The notes under the pieces are model-generated. The model was not told the origin of the DNA and did not search any database. It saw nothing but the letters and a program-made list of their open reading frames with translations. 61,416 nt of DNA, taken from contig URNT01000022.1 of NCBI GenBank assembly GCA_900549235.1, positions 1 through 61,416 on the forward strand, in the 5' to 3' direction. The position numbers and the translations under genes were made by a program. Shown piece after piece: positions 26,884 to 34,752 of this stretch (position 1 is its first letter; each line of letters begins with the position of its first letter). The DNA comes from an uncultured Clostridium sp. Its GTDB lineage: Bacteria; Bacillota; Clostridia; Lachnospirales; Lachnospiraceae.

Positions 26884-27867
26884 TTAATCATCCATACAGG
26901 GAAGCCCGCTGTGGTAGGAGTAATTTCCCAGTTCTGATAAAAGCAGCTCCATGGTAGTGAATTTAAAGGGCTGTCCCGCGTCCAGCATGGAATTGATCAG
27001 GTAAAAATCCTTGCTGAGGCTTGTGAGGCACTGGCGGAACAGGTCGGGGAAGGAGGCCTGGGAGGCGATCCGCTTATCCCAGGGATTGCACCAGGTCTCA
27101 TGGCGCAGGTTCAGGCTCCAGGCGGGATTTTCCACCACATCCGTTACCAGCTTGCTGGAGGCTACCGGATTTTTCAGAAAAATAGACTCCACAAAGGCGA
27201 TCCGGTCCTTTTTCTTACTGTTGGGATCCGAAAGAGTGCGGCATCCGAACCGCAGGGCCAGGATGGAGCGGTGGATCATGGAGGCAGTGACCTGATACCG
27301 GCTTTTGGCGCTTAAGGGATAAAAGGCCTCGTTGATGCAGGAGGACAGAAAACGGGAGATAAACTGGGTTTCCATGCCGTTCAGGCAGATGGTTGCCGCC
27401 TGGTTGAACTGGGAAGGCTTTTTCTTTTTATATTTCATCAGGAGCAGGGCATCCAGGTCATTTTCCAGCTTGGCATGAAGGCCGTGGTAATAGGCGCCGG
27501 GATTGTGGATGTCATACTCGATCCGGCCGTACACATATGGGTGGCAGATAGAGTCACCTATATAATGGCATAAAAATCCGCACATAAAAGCCAGCCCCTC
27601 CTCTCTTTGCTGGCGGGAAGGGATCTGGGAAAGCTGTTTAAAGCAGCAGCGGAAGAAATCATTGACATGATGCTCGTGCATATAGGAGCCTACGTTCCTG
27701 TGATCCCGGTGGCGCAGGATAGGAAGGTTGTAAAAAAACATATCCGGCCCCTGAAGGCCCAGCTGGTACAGCCACCTGTATTTGGCAATAATAAACTTCA
27801 GATTGTTCTGGGGCATATCATTGTATGCTTTCATGCCCAGAATGTAATGGGTGGTAAAACCTGGCAT
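26884..27867 (-). CDS. Zinc-dependent phospholipase C-like protein
   Basis: A 327-residue protein of the zinc-dependent phospholipase C/S1-P1 nuclease-like family. It begins MPGFTTHYILGMKAY and contains GPDMFFYNLP, HEHHVNDFF, GFLCHYIGDSICHPYV and HAKLENDLD, a set of spaced His/Asp residues suited to a three-zinc site. It has no signal peptide, unlike secreted clostridial phospholipases, so it acts inside the cell or has lost secretion. The ATG at 27867 has AAAGAGG seven bases upstream. A second ATG at 27873 lies too close to that site. It is convergent with the lacI gene and divergent from the symporter gene. Confidence 0.82.
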   Translation of the reverse strand: MPGFTTHYILGMKAYNDMPQNNLKFIIAKYRWLYQLGLQGPDMFFYNLPILRHRDHRNVGSYMHEHHVNDFFRCCFKQLSQIPSRQQREEGLAFMCGFLCHYIGDSICHPYVYGRIEYDIHNPGAYYHGLHAKLENDLDALLLMKYKKKKPSQFNQAATICLNGMETQFISRFLSSCINEAFYPLSAKSRYQVTASMIHRSILALRFGCRTLSDPNSKKKDRIAFVESIFLKNPVASSKLVTDVVENPAWSLNLRHETWCNPWDKRIASQASFPDLFRQCLTSLSKDFYLINSMLDAGQPFKFTTMELLLSELGNYSYHSGLPCMDD

Positions 27868-27930
27868 TGGCATACCTCTTTTCTTTATAAACTCTAAAAA
27901 GCATCTGATTTTATTTTACCATACTCCTGC

Positions 27931-27959
27931 TTGAAATGCGAGACCGGATCCCATAAAAT
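27931..27959 (+). promoter_or_regulatory. Promoter of the AGCS symporter gene
   Basis: TTGAAA at 27931-27936 and TAAAAT at 27954-27959 are 17 bases apart, in the gap between divergent genes. Confidence 0.5.
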
Positions 27960-28003
27960 ATGGCCATTTCCTCTATTTCCCGTCATAGGCCCGCCCTTTT
28001 TTG

Positions 28004-28026
28004 AATAAGACAGTAAATAAGACAGT
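28004..28026 (+). repeat. Two tandem copies of AATAAGACAGT
   Basis: AATAAGACAGT occurs at 28004-28014 and again at 28016-28026, one base apart, giving a 12-base period in the leader just before the symporter's ribosome binding site. It could be a regulator site or a slippage product. Confidence 0.6.
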
Positions 28027-28046
28027 CTGAAAAGAGGAGCGGAAAA

Positions 28047-29423
28047 ATGGATCCTGTTACATTCCTTGAGGGGCTCCATCGTATGGTGTGGGGACCGTGG
28101 ACCATAGTGATTTTCCTTGGGGTAGGAGGTTTTTTTACAGTAAAATGCCATTTCTTTCAGTTTTTTGGAATCTCTTTCTGGTGGAGGGAAACAGCCGGAA
28201 GCCTGCTGACCGGCAGAAAGGCAGGAGAGAAGGGGCGGGGAAGCCGCCATACTGTAAGTCAGTTCCAGTCTGTGTGTACGGCTCTGGCGGCTACTGTCGG
28301 CACAGGCAATATAGCAGGAGTGGCCACTGCCCTGACGTCAGGAGGGCCGGGGGCTCTGTTCTGGATGTGGATCTCCGCCTTTATCGGCATGATGACTGCT
28401 TACGCGGAGACCCTGCTGGGAATCCGCTACCGTTACCGTGAGGCGGACGGAGGGCCTTTCATCTGCGGTCCATTTGTCTATATGGAACGGGGGCTTCATA
28501 TGAAGGGCATGGCGGCTTTCTACAGCCTTCTCTGCCTGCTGTGCGCCCTGGGGATGGGAAGCATGGTACAGGCCAATTCCGCTGCCGGTACCCTGGAGCA
28601 CACCTGGGGTATTCCGTCCCTGGGCTCCGGGATTGTGATCACCTGCCTCCTCCTTCTTGTGATTCTGGGGGGAGTGGGGCGTATCGGCTTTGTGGCGGAA
28701 CGGCTGGTTCCTGCCGCATCGGGGATCTATCTGTGCTTTTCCCTGGTGGTGATCCTGTCCTGCCTGGACCGGATCCCGGAAGTATTTGCCTCCATCTTCG
28801 CCTCCGCTCTTACGCCCCGGGCCGCCGCAGGCGGGGCGGCAGGCTATGGCATCAGCCAGAGCATCCGCTACGGGATCTCAAGAGGGGTATTTTCCAATGA
28901 GGCAGGCCTGGGTACCCTGGCTGTGCTTCACGGCCCTGCAGAGCATACGACACCTCAGGAGCAGGGGATGTGGGCTATATTCGAGGTGTTTTTTGATACG
29001 GTGGTGCTTTGCACCCTGACTGCACTTGTGATCCTCTGTATGGCAGGAGACGGACTTTCCACGGCTCCCTGCCAGGGGGCGGCCCTTGCGGCCTGGGCCT
29101 TCGGGGGCCGTCTGGGACGGCTGGGAGAATACCTGGTCAGCGGCTCCATGACCGTATTCGCCTTCGCCACCATTATGGCCTGGTTCTACCTGGGAAAACA
29201 GGCCGCGTCCTATCTGTGCGCCGGTTTTTCTGCCCGGATCTATCCTGTTTTGTTCCTGGCCGCCGTATTCGCCGGCAGCCTGGCTCGTCCCGGCCTTGTC
29301 TGGCTCCTTTCCGACCTGTGGAATGGCCTTATGGCTTTCCCCAACCTGACCGCTCTTCTGTTCCTCTCAGGAGAAGTTACCCTTCCCCCCGGTTATCTGA
29401 AACGAAAGAAGGTATCATCCTGA
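28047..29423 (+). CDS. AGCS-family sodium:alanine/glycine symporter
   Basis: A 458-residue polytopic transporter of the alanine/glycine:cation symporter family (AlsT/DagA-like). Diagnostic motifs include ATVGTGNIAGVATAL with GGPGALFWMW near residues 80-115, and the later YGISRGVFSNEAGLGTLAVL. About ten membrane segments are visible. It imports a small neutral amino acid together with sodium. An AGAGGAG site lies eight bases before the ATG. The end of the gene forms a perfect 14-bp stem with the following bases. It stands alone, between divergent plc and the region of the second lacI gene. Confidence 0.93.
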   Translation: MDPVTFLEGLHRMVWGPWTIVIFLGVGGFFTVKCHFFQFFGISFWWRETAGSLLTGRKAGEKGRGSRHTVSQFQSVCTALAATVGTGNIAGVATALTSGGPGALFWMWISAFIGMMTAYAETLLGIRYRYREADGGPFICGPFVYMERGLHMKGMAAFYSLLCLLCALGMGSMVQANSAAGTLEHTWGIPSLGSGIVITCLLLLVILGGVGRIGFVAERLVPAASGIYLCFSLVVILSCLDRIPEVFASIFASALTPRAAAGGAAGYGISQSIRYGISRGVFSNEAGLGTLAVLHGPAEHTTPQEQGMWAIFEVFFDTVVLCTLTALVILCMAGDGLSTAPCQGAALAAWAFGGRLGRLGEYLVSGSMTVFAFATIMAWFYLGKQAASYLCAGFSARIYPVLFLAAVFAGSLARPGLVWLLSDLWNGLMAFPNLTALLFLSGEVTLPPGYLKRKKVSS

Positions 29424-29437
29424 GATGATACCTTCTT
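29406..29437 (+). other. Perfect 14-bp stem-loop across the symporter stop codon
   Basis: Bases 29406-29419 pair perfectly with 29424-29437 around a CTGA loop that contains the first bases of the stop codon. No T run follows, so it is not a canonical terminator. It may protect the 3' end of the mRNA. Confidence 0.7.
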
Positions 29438-29706
29438 AAGGAAAAAAAGTATTATTAAAAGGGAGGAGAGCTGATAGTTTGTATCAGCTCGAGTATTATG
29501 AAAAAAATCTTGTAAACGAATATTAGGGAGACAACAGATGATGCGTTTACTGTTCTGTTGTCTATGGTTAAAGTATATGGGGAAAACATGAAGAAATCAT
29601 GTTCAGACTGTAAAAGGTTTTTGAATGAAGTATGAACAAAATGTTAATGGGGGAAAAGGATAGGGGAGAGATACTGTAAAAACTCTTACTGCATGATAAA
29701 AAAAGA
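29438..29706. other. Gene-free stretch with a hairpin and a weak 15-codon frame
   Basis: GAGCTGATA (29468-29476) pairs with TATCAGCTC (29482-29490) around a five-base loop. GGGAGGAG just upstream could drive a TTG-initiated 15-codon frame (29479-29526, MYQLEYYEKNLVNEY). The rest is A-rich with no further structure I can call. It may be the remnant of a lost gene. Confidence 0.4.
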
Positions 29707-29735
29707 TTGACACGAGTAACTAGTGAATGTAAGAT
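29707..29735 (+). promoter_or_regulatory. Promoter of the second lacI gene with an operator in the spacer
   Basis: TTGACA at 29707-29712 and TAAGAT at 29730-29735 are 17 bases apart. CACGAGTAACTAGTG (29711-29725), a near-perfect dyad, overlaps the -35 box and spacer, with GAGTAA starting two bases after the -35 box. The same arrangement recurs at 30924-30952, so this is probably the LacI operator. Confidence 0.75.
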
Positions 29736-29799
29736 AGAGAACGGAAGGGAAACCGCTTATGGGGTTTCAAAATAATCATTCGTATTGTGAGAGAAAAAT

Positions 29800-30792
29800 A
29801 TGCGTAAGAATGTAACGAGAAATGATGTTGCAAAGCTGGCGGGAGTATCTCCGGCGGTTGTATCATATGTACTGAACCAGACCAAATTTGTCAGTGAGGA
29901 AAAAACGCTGGCAGTAAAAAAGGCCATTGAGGAGCTGCAGTACAGGCCGAATCTATATGCCAGAGGACTTAAAACGAAGCGGTCGATGCAGATTGCCTTT
30001 GTCAGCGATAACCTGGGCAATGACTGGCTGGAGATTGCTGAAAAGAAATTTTTTGACCATGGATATTTTGTGTCTCATTGCTACAGCCGGGATGGGGAGG
30101 ATTTTATCCAGATGCTCATCGAGGGCAGATTTGATGGCGTATTCATGATTTCCAACCGCTATACCTCCAGCCAGCTCAATGAGATCGCAAAGGCGGGGAT
30201 ACCGGTGGTGCTTTATAAATCCAGGGAATACAGTGCCCTGGAGCCGGATATTGTGACAGTCGCGCCGGACTTTTATGGCGGTGTTGTAAAAACGGTTAAT
30301 TATCTGATCTTCCGGGGACATAAGAGAATCATGTTTGTCCCTCCCTTCCGCTATAATACAAATATGAAAAAGGGCTTAAGGGAAAAAGGCTATAAGGAGG
30401 CGCTGGAAGCCAATGGACTGGAATTTGATGAGGCCTATATCTGCCAGGATACGGAGAATGCGGAGACAGTTATGGCTAAGGTGTTCGATCTGGTGTTTAA
30501 CCGGGATAAGGAAGAACGGGCTACCGCGATCATAGCCGGAACGGATTATACAGCGGGACTGATTCTGCAGTATGTGAAAAAGCTGGGGCTTAAGGTCCCG
30601 GAGGATCTGGCTGTGGTGGGTATGGACAATACCTATCTTACAGAGATCCTGTCGCCGCAGCTGACAAGCGTGGATTTCTCAAAAGAGGTATTTGCTCAGA
30701 AACTGGTAGATACAATGCTTAAGCTGCTGCGGGGAGAAAAGGCGGAAAATCAGTTTATTGATGCTTCTCTGTGCGTGAGAGACAGCGCATAA
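29800..30792 (+). CDS. LacI-family regulator of the adjacent ABC/aminotransferase operon
   Basis: A 330-residue LacI/GalR regulator. The helix-turn-helix spans residues 5-30 (VTRNDVAKLAGVSPAVVSYV), the hinge is YRPNLYARGL, and the effector domain includes FDGVFMISN and VVGMDNTYL...PQLTSVDF. The sugar-binding pocket residues differ from well-known sugar repressors, and the adjacent operon contains no sugar enzymes, so the effector may not be a sugar. Its promoter and the operon promoter at 30924 carry the same operator core in the same position, implying autoregulation and direct control of the operon (inference). A terminator follows. Confidence 0.92.
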   Translation: MRKNVTRNDVAKLAGVSPAVVSYVLNQTKFVSEEKTLAVKKAIEELQYRPNLYARGLKTKRSMQIAFVSDNLGNDWLEIAEKKFFDHGYFVSHCYSRDGEDFIQMLIEGRFDGVFMISNRYTSSQLNEIAKAGIPVVLYKSREYSALEPDIVTVAPDFYGGVVKTVNYLIFRGHKRIMFVPPFRYNTNMKKGLREKGYKEALEANGLEFDEAYICQDTENAETVMAKVFDLVFNRDKEERATAIIAGTDYTAGLILQYVKKLGLKVPEDLAVVGMDNTYLTEILSPQLTSVDFSKEVFAQKLVDTMLKLLRGEKAENQFIDASLCVRDSA

Positions 30793-30817
30793 GGGAAAAC
30801 AAAACATTTTAAAAAAG

Positions 30818-30853
30818 GGAGAGTGTTCCGGGAGCAGAACCTCTTCTTTTTTT
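30818..30853 (+). terminator. Terminator after the second lacI gene
   Basis: Bases 30818-30828 pair with 30837-30846 (GTTC/GAAC at the loop side, with one bulged T), followed by seven T. GCAGAAC (30834-30840) can instead pair with GTTCTGC (30856-30862), an alternative stem that would destroy the terminator. Confidence 0.75.
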
Positions 30854-30923
30854 GCGTTCTGCACAAAAAAACACGAGTTTTTCTTGCAATTTATATAAAA
30901 ATTATTTTTTTGCACAAAATGTA

Positions 30924-30952
30924 TTTACATGAGTAAATAGAAGTGCTATGAT
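30924..30952 (+). promoter_or_regulatory. Operon promoter with LacI-type operator in the spacer
   Basis: TTTACA at 30924-30929 and TATGAT at 30947-30952 are 17 bases apart. GAGTAA begins two bases after the -35 box, exactly as in the lacI promoter, within TATTTAC/GTAAATA arms (30922-30928, 30933-30939). The start point would be near 30959. Confidence 0.75.
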
Positions 30953-31175
30953 ACAGCCATGAAGAAAAACAAAACGCACATAAAACACAAGAAAAACAGA
31001 ATAATAATATACATTATACATATATTATAAAGAAAAATCAAAATGTATTTAATACATTTTTTAAAAACTTCGATAGTTGCTCGAGTAACCACGATCTTGC
31101 TTTCATGTATCAAGGATACATAAAATAAATAGTTAAGATAAGAAAACCCGGAATATGAAAGGAGTTTAAGGAAAA
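30953..31175 (+). other. Long AT-rich leader with three dyads, including a third operator-like site
   Basis: The leader of about 215 bases holds a perfect 21-base palindrome at 31040-31060 (10-base arms around a central T). A third operator-like site GTTGCTCGAGTAAC lies at 31076-31089, and a hairpin ATGTATC/GATACAT at 31105-31111 and 31115-31121. The third site is about 152 bases from the promoter operator, a distance suitable for repressor looping. No known riboswitch is recognisable. Confidence 0.55.
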
Positions 31176-32144
31176 ATGGCAGAAAAGAAGATCTATGAAG
31201 CATGCAGGAGACTTTTAACCGTCTGTGGGAATTGCCAGCCGGAGGAGAACATTCTGATCGTTACAGATACGGACAGTCTGGAGATCGGTATGGCGCTGTG
31301 GGATGCGGCAGAGGAATTTCCAAATAAATCCCTGATCATGATGGAGCCAAGGAAGATGCATGGAGAAGAGCCGACGCCCCTGGTGGCAGCGGCTATGCTG
31401 AAAGCAGATGTGATATTTCGTGCCACCAAATTTTCACTGTCACACAGCCATGCCAGAAGGGACGCCTGTGCTGCAGGTGCCAGAGACTTAAACTGCTGCG
31501 ATTACAGCCTGGAGATGCTTGAAAGAGGCGGCCTGTATACAGATTTTGAAGCAGACAGAAAATATGTGGATCAGCTTTTAAAGGCGATGGAGGGAGGCGA
31601 CCAGGTACATATTACTTCAGAAGCAGGAACGGATTATTATGCAAGCATAAAAGGACATAAGCTGTTTCCGCAGTATGGTATGGTAAGAAATCCCGGAGAG
31701 ACCTGCTCACCGCCGGATATTGAGATGGCATCCGGTGCCATTCCGGGAACAGCCCACGGGAAGATCGTGGTAGACGGAAGCATTACACATCCGGCTATGG
31801 GAGTGTTAAAGGAACCGATTACTCTTTATGTAGAAAACAGCTTTGTTACAAGGATTGAAGGCGGAGAGGAAGCAGAGCGCTTTGCCAGGGAGCTTGCAAA
31901 GGTTTATGACCCCAGGATGTACCGGGTAGGTGAGATCGGGATCGGGCTGAATCCAGACGCGTCTCTCTGCGGCAGAATGCTGGAAGACGAGGGCTGCAGC
32001 GGATACGTTCATGTGGCTCTTGGCAATAACGAAACCGATAACCAGGATTTTATTCTCCATATCGATATGATGTTTAAGGATCCCACCATTGAGCTGGACG
32101 GAAAGGTGATCTTCGATCATGGAAAAGTAGTTTTTGACAAATAA
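31176..32144 (+). CDS. M29/NicX-like metalloenzyme
   Basis: A 322-residue protein related to family M29 aminopeptidases and to the ring-opening dioxygenase NicX, which share a fold. Likely metal ligands are E175 (NPGETCSPP), E253 (VGEIGIGLN), H279 (VHVALG) and H295/D297 (LHIDMMF). The tyrosine of true M29 peptidases is not obvious. Whether it cleaves a peptide or amide bond or opens a ring cannot be decided from sequence. It is the first gene of an operon with an aminotransferase, a Liv-type importer and an AroE-like dehydrogenase, so it probably performs an early step on the imported compound. No signal peptide is present. Confidence 0.78.
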   Translation: MAEKKIYEACRRLLTVCGNCQPEENILIVTDTDSLEIGMALWDAAEEFPNKSLIMMEPRKMHGEEPTPLVAAAMLKADVIFRATKFSLSHSHARRDACAAGARDLNCCDYSLEMLERGGLYTDFEADRKYVDQLLKAMEGGDQVHITSEAGTDYYASIKGHKLFPQYGMVRNPGETCSPPDIEMASGAIPGTAHGKIVVDGSITHPAMGVLKEPITLYVENSFVTRIEGGEEAERFARELAKVYDPRMYRVGEIGIGLNPDASLCGRMLEDEGCSGYVHVALGNNETDNQDFILHIDMMFKDPTIELDGKVIFDHGKVVFDK

Positions 32145-32165
32145 GAATAGAGAGGAAATGAAAAA

Positions 32166-33449
32166 ATGAACTGTGAAGTAATAAAGAATGGACAGCTTAT
32201 GCCTGCTGAACTGACCAGGCAGATTCGTGAAAAATATCATCATGTAGATACAGATCCTTTTACCGGAAAAAAGAGACTGTTCTTTGATAATTCCGGCGGT
32301 TCTTTCCGTTTGAAGGGAGCCAGCGACGCGTTTAAGCAGGTAGATGATCTTCCTAACTGCGGAGGACATGGAGGGGCGGCCTCAGATTATCTGGATTCGC
32401 TCCGTACACAAGCCTGTCAGGATATTTCCACTATGTTTAACGCAGAGGGCGGGTGTATTGCCACCTCCATGACTGCTTCCATCGTTCTGTTTGATGTGTC
32501 AGAGGCGATCATTGCAAATGTACCGGGAACCAATGTTGTTACAACCGAGCTGGAGCATCCTTCCGCATTTGATGGCTGCGCTATTCCTGCAGAAAAATAC
32601 GGCAAGGAGCTGAGAGTGGCAAAGACCAATCCAAAGACGGGAACCATCGACCCGGAGGATGTGATCCGGCTGATCGATCAGGATACCTGCCTGCTGAGTG
32701 TGATCATGACATCGAATATTACCGGTGCGGTTCTTGATATAGAGACTATTGCGAGAGAAGCAAGAAAGATCAAGCCGGATCTGTACATTGTATGCGACTC
32801 TGTGCAGCATACGCCTCACGGACTCACTGACATGAAAGCCTGGGGACTGGACTGCGTAAATTTCGCTCCATATAAATTCGGCGGAGCAAGAGGTCTTGGA
32901 GTAGGCTGGCTGTCAGAGCGTGTCATGAACCTTCCTCACAGAAAGCTGATCAGGGAGAAGCAGAGCAACTGGGAAATGGGCGGCTGCGCTCCGGGAATGT
33001 ATGCCATGCTCAGCGCTATTTTCGATTATGTATGCTGGATCGGCAGCCAGTTTGCAGATACAGAGGACAGAAGAACCCTGTATGTGGAGGGTATGACAAG
33101 GATCATGCTCCATGAGAGAGCCCTTCTTTACAGGCTCCTTCATGGTTCCGATGAGGTAAAGGGACTTTTGGACATAGAGGGTGTGAAGGTAGCCGTGGAT
33201 ATGGAGGACCTGACTAAAAGAGACCTGATCGTACCGATTGTATTTGACAAATTAAGCTGTGAAGAAGCTGCCAGGGCCTATGAAAAGAATGGAGTTGTGG
33301 TACACGAGCGTACAGACGCAAGCCTTTATTCCGCGCGGCAGGTAAATTCCATCAATCAGCATGGAATCGTCAGAATTTCTCCGCTCCACTGCCACACATA
33401 TGAGGATATAGATGAGTTCTTAAAGATCACAGCGGAAATGGCAAAATAA
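32166..33449 (+). CDS. Class V aminotransferase / cysteine desulfurase-like PLP enzyme
   Basis: A 427-residue PLP enzyme of the class V fold. YKFGG holds the likely Schiff-base lysine (K237), and D211 with Q214 in VCDSVQH contacts the cofactor ring. FDNSGGSF near the N-terminus and a late RISPLHCHTYEDIDEF region are typical of the SufS/isopenicillin-epimerase-like branch. No SufE, IscU or tRNA-thiolation gene is nearby, so iron-sulfur work is unlikely. A lyase, desulfurase, racemase or aminotransferase acting on the imported substrate is more plausible. It lies 21 bases after the M29-like gene. A terminator-like hairpin follows it. Confidence 0.82.
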   Translation: MNCEVIKNGQLMPAELTRQIREKYHHVDTDPFTGKKRLFFDNSGGSFRLKGASDAFKQVDDLPNCGGHGGAASDYLDSLRTQACQDISTMFNAEGGCIATSMTASIVLFDVSEAIIANVPGTNVVTTELEHPSAFDGCAIPAEKYGKELRVAKTNPKTGTIDPEDVIRLIDQDTCLLSVIMTSNITGAVLDIETIAREARKIKPDLYIVCDSVQHTPHGLTDMKAWGLDCVNFAPYKFGGARGLGVGWLSERVMNLPHRKLIREKQSNWEMGGCAPGMYAMLSAIFDYVCWIGSQFADTEDRRTLYVEGMTRIMLHERALLYRLLHGSDEVKGLLDIEGVKVAVDMEDLTKRDLIVPIVFDKLSCEEAARAYEKNGVVVHERTDASLYSARQVNSINQHGIVRISPLHCHTYEDIDEFLKITAEMAK

Positions 33450-33462
33450 AACCTAGTGATTC

Positions 33463-33502
33463 AGGGGCTGTGAAAGGGACATGGTTCACAGCCCCTTTCT
33501 TT
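33463..33502 (+). terminator. Intra-operon terminator or attenuating hairpin
   Basis: AGGGGCTGTGAA (33463-33474) pairs perfectly with TTCACAGCCCCT (33485-33496), followed by a T-rich tail. It separates the first two enzymes from the transporter genes. No clear promoter lies between it and the next gene, so partial read-through or a mRNA-stabilising role is likely. Confidence 0.75.
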
Positions 33503-33544
33503 CAGATAAAGGGAGTATTCCACCATCATCGAAAGGAGAATGAT

Positions 33545-34720
33545 ATGAAAAGAGCATTGGCGCTGACAATGGCCGCATTCATAAGCATAACGGTGGCTGG
33601 ATGCGGAAATTCACAAACCCAGCAGACGGGGACCGCAGCTATGCCTGAGTCTGCATCAGGAGAGATCTTCACTCTGGGGCTGATCGGTCCCTTATCCGGA
33701 TCTTCTGCAGTGTCCGGACAGATTTTAAAGAATGCAACTGTAATGGCAGTCGATGAGATCAATGCGGAAGGAGGGATCAACGGAGAGATCCCGATCAAGC
33801 TGGTTGCCATTGATGATGAGGGAGTTCCGGCCACATCAGTAACAGCCATGCAGAAACTGGTGGAACAGGATAAGGTCCAGGCAGTAATTGGAGCCCAGGC
33901 ATCCTCCTGTACGCTGGCTAATATGGAGATTACAGAGGCAGCCCATATTCCACAGATTACCCCGGCTTCATCAAACGGAGCGGTAACAGAAAGCGGAAAC
34001 GACTATATTTATCAGCTTACTGCAACAGATGAGCTCCATATGAGAAATGTAATGAGCTATATGACAGAGGAGTATGGGGCTGAAAAATTCGCGATCCTGT
34101 ATGAGTCCTCGGACTTTGGAACCGGCGGCTATAAGATAGCAGGCACTCTCTGCGAAAGCTATGGGCTGGAAATGGTAGACAGTGAGGTTTATAACGCAGG
34201 AGATACAGATTTTTCTGTTGCGCTGGGAAAGATCAAAAAGGCAGAGCCTGATTTCATTATTTTCTGGGGATACCACACAGAGGTAGCGATGATCAGCAGG
34301 CAGATGCTGCAGTACGGAGTGGAATATCCGGTGGTGGGCCAGGGCTTTAATTCTCCAGAGCTTACGAAGCTGGGAGGAAAGTCCATTAATGGAATTATGA
34401 TCAGTACGGCATTTGATGCGGCCAACACAGAGGAGAAGGTACAGGAATTTGATAAAAAATATACGGAGCTGTATGGAGAAGGATATGACCAGAATGCGCC
34501 TCAGTCCTATGATGCGGTTTATATCATTAAGGATGCGGTAGAACGGTGCATCGCGGACGGATTGGATTATAAGGATGGAGAGGTCCTGAACCAGTATATC
34601 CGCTCTACGGCCTGGGATGGGGCCACGGGAGTGACCCGGTTTGATGAGAAGGGGCGTATGAGCAAGGAACTTCTTATTATTAAGATCGAAGACGGAGAAC
34701 ATGTGATTGTGAAAGGTTAG
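33545..34720 (+). CDS. Liv-type ABC transporter substrate-binding lipoprotein
   Basis: A 391-residue extracytoplasmic binding protein of the branched-chain amino acid (LivJ) family. The signal sequence ends in lipobox VAGC (C20). GLIGPLSGSSAVSGQ, ATVMAVDEINAEGGINGE and FGTGGYKIAGTL are family landmarks. The ATG at 33545 is preceded by AAAGGAGA and starts a proper lipoprotein signal, whereas the in-frame codon at 33470 lies inside the hairpin. This receptor family also binds aromatic acids, amides and urea, so the name does not fix the ligand. Genes for two permeases and two ATPases follow. Confidence 0.93.
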   Translation: MKRALALTMAAFISITVAGCGNSQTQQTGTAAMPESASGEIFTLGLIGPLSGSSAVSGQILKNATVMAVDEINAEGGINGEIPIKLVAIDDEGVPATSVTAMQKLVEQDKVQAVIGAQASSCTLANMEITEAAHIPQITPASSNGAVTESGNDYIYQLTATDELHMRNVMSYMTEEYGAEKFAILYESSDFGTGGYKIAGTLCESYGLEMVDSEVYNAGDTDFSVALGKIKKAEPDFIIFWGYHTEVAMISRQMLQYGVEYPVVGQGFNSPELTKLGGKSINGIMISTAFDAANTEEKVQEFDKKYTELYGEGYDQNAPQSYDAVYIIKDAVERCIADGLDYKDGEVLNQYIRSTAWDGATGVTRFDEKGRMSKELLIIKIEDGEHVIVKG

Positions 34721-34752
34721 AGGCACAGAGCGTGCCGGAACGGAGGTGTAAC

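Noticed and set aside
29479..29526. TTG-started 15-codon frame (MYQLEYYEKNLVNEY) after GGGAGGAG
   Set aside because: The start codon is weak and the hairpin overlaps it; it is too short to separate from chance without conservation data.
31040..31060. Perfect 21-base palindrome as a terminator
   Set aside because: The stem is all A/T-rich and lies in the operon leader upstream of the first gene; it is kept only as a possible regulatory dyad.
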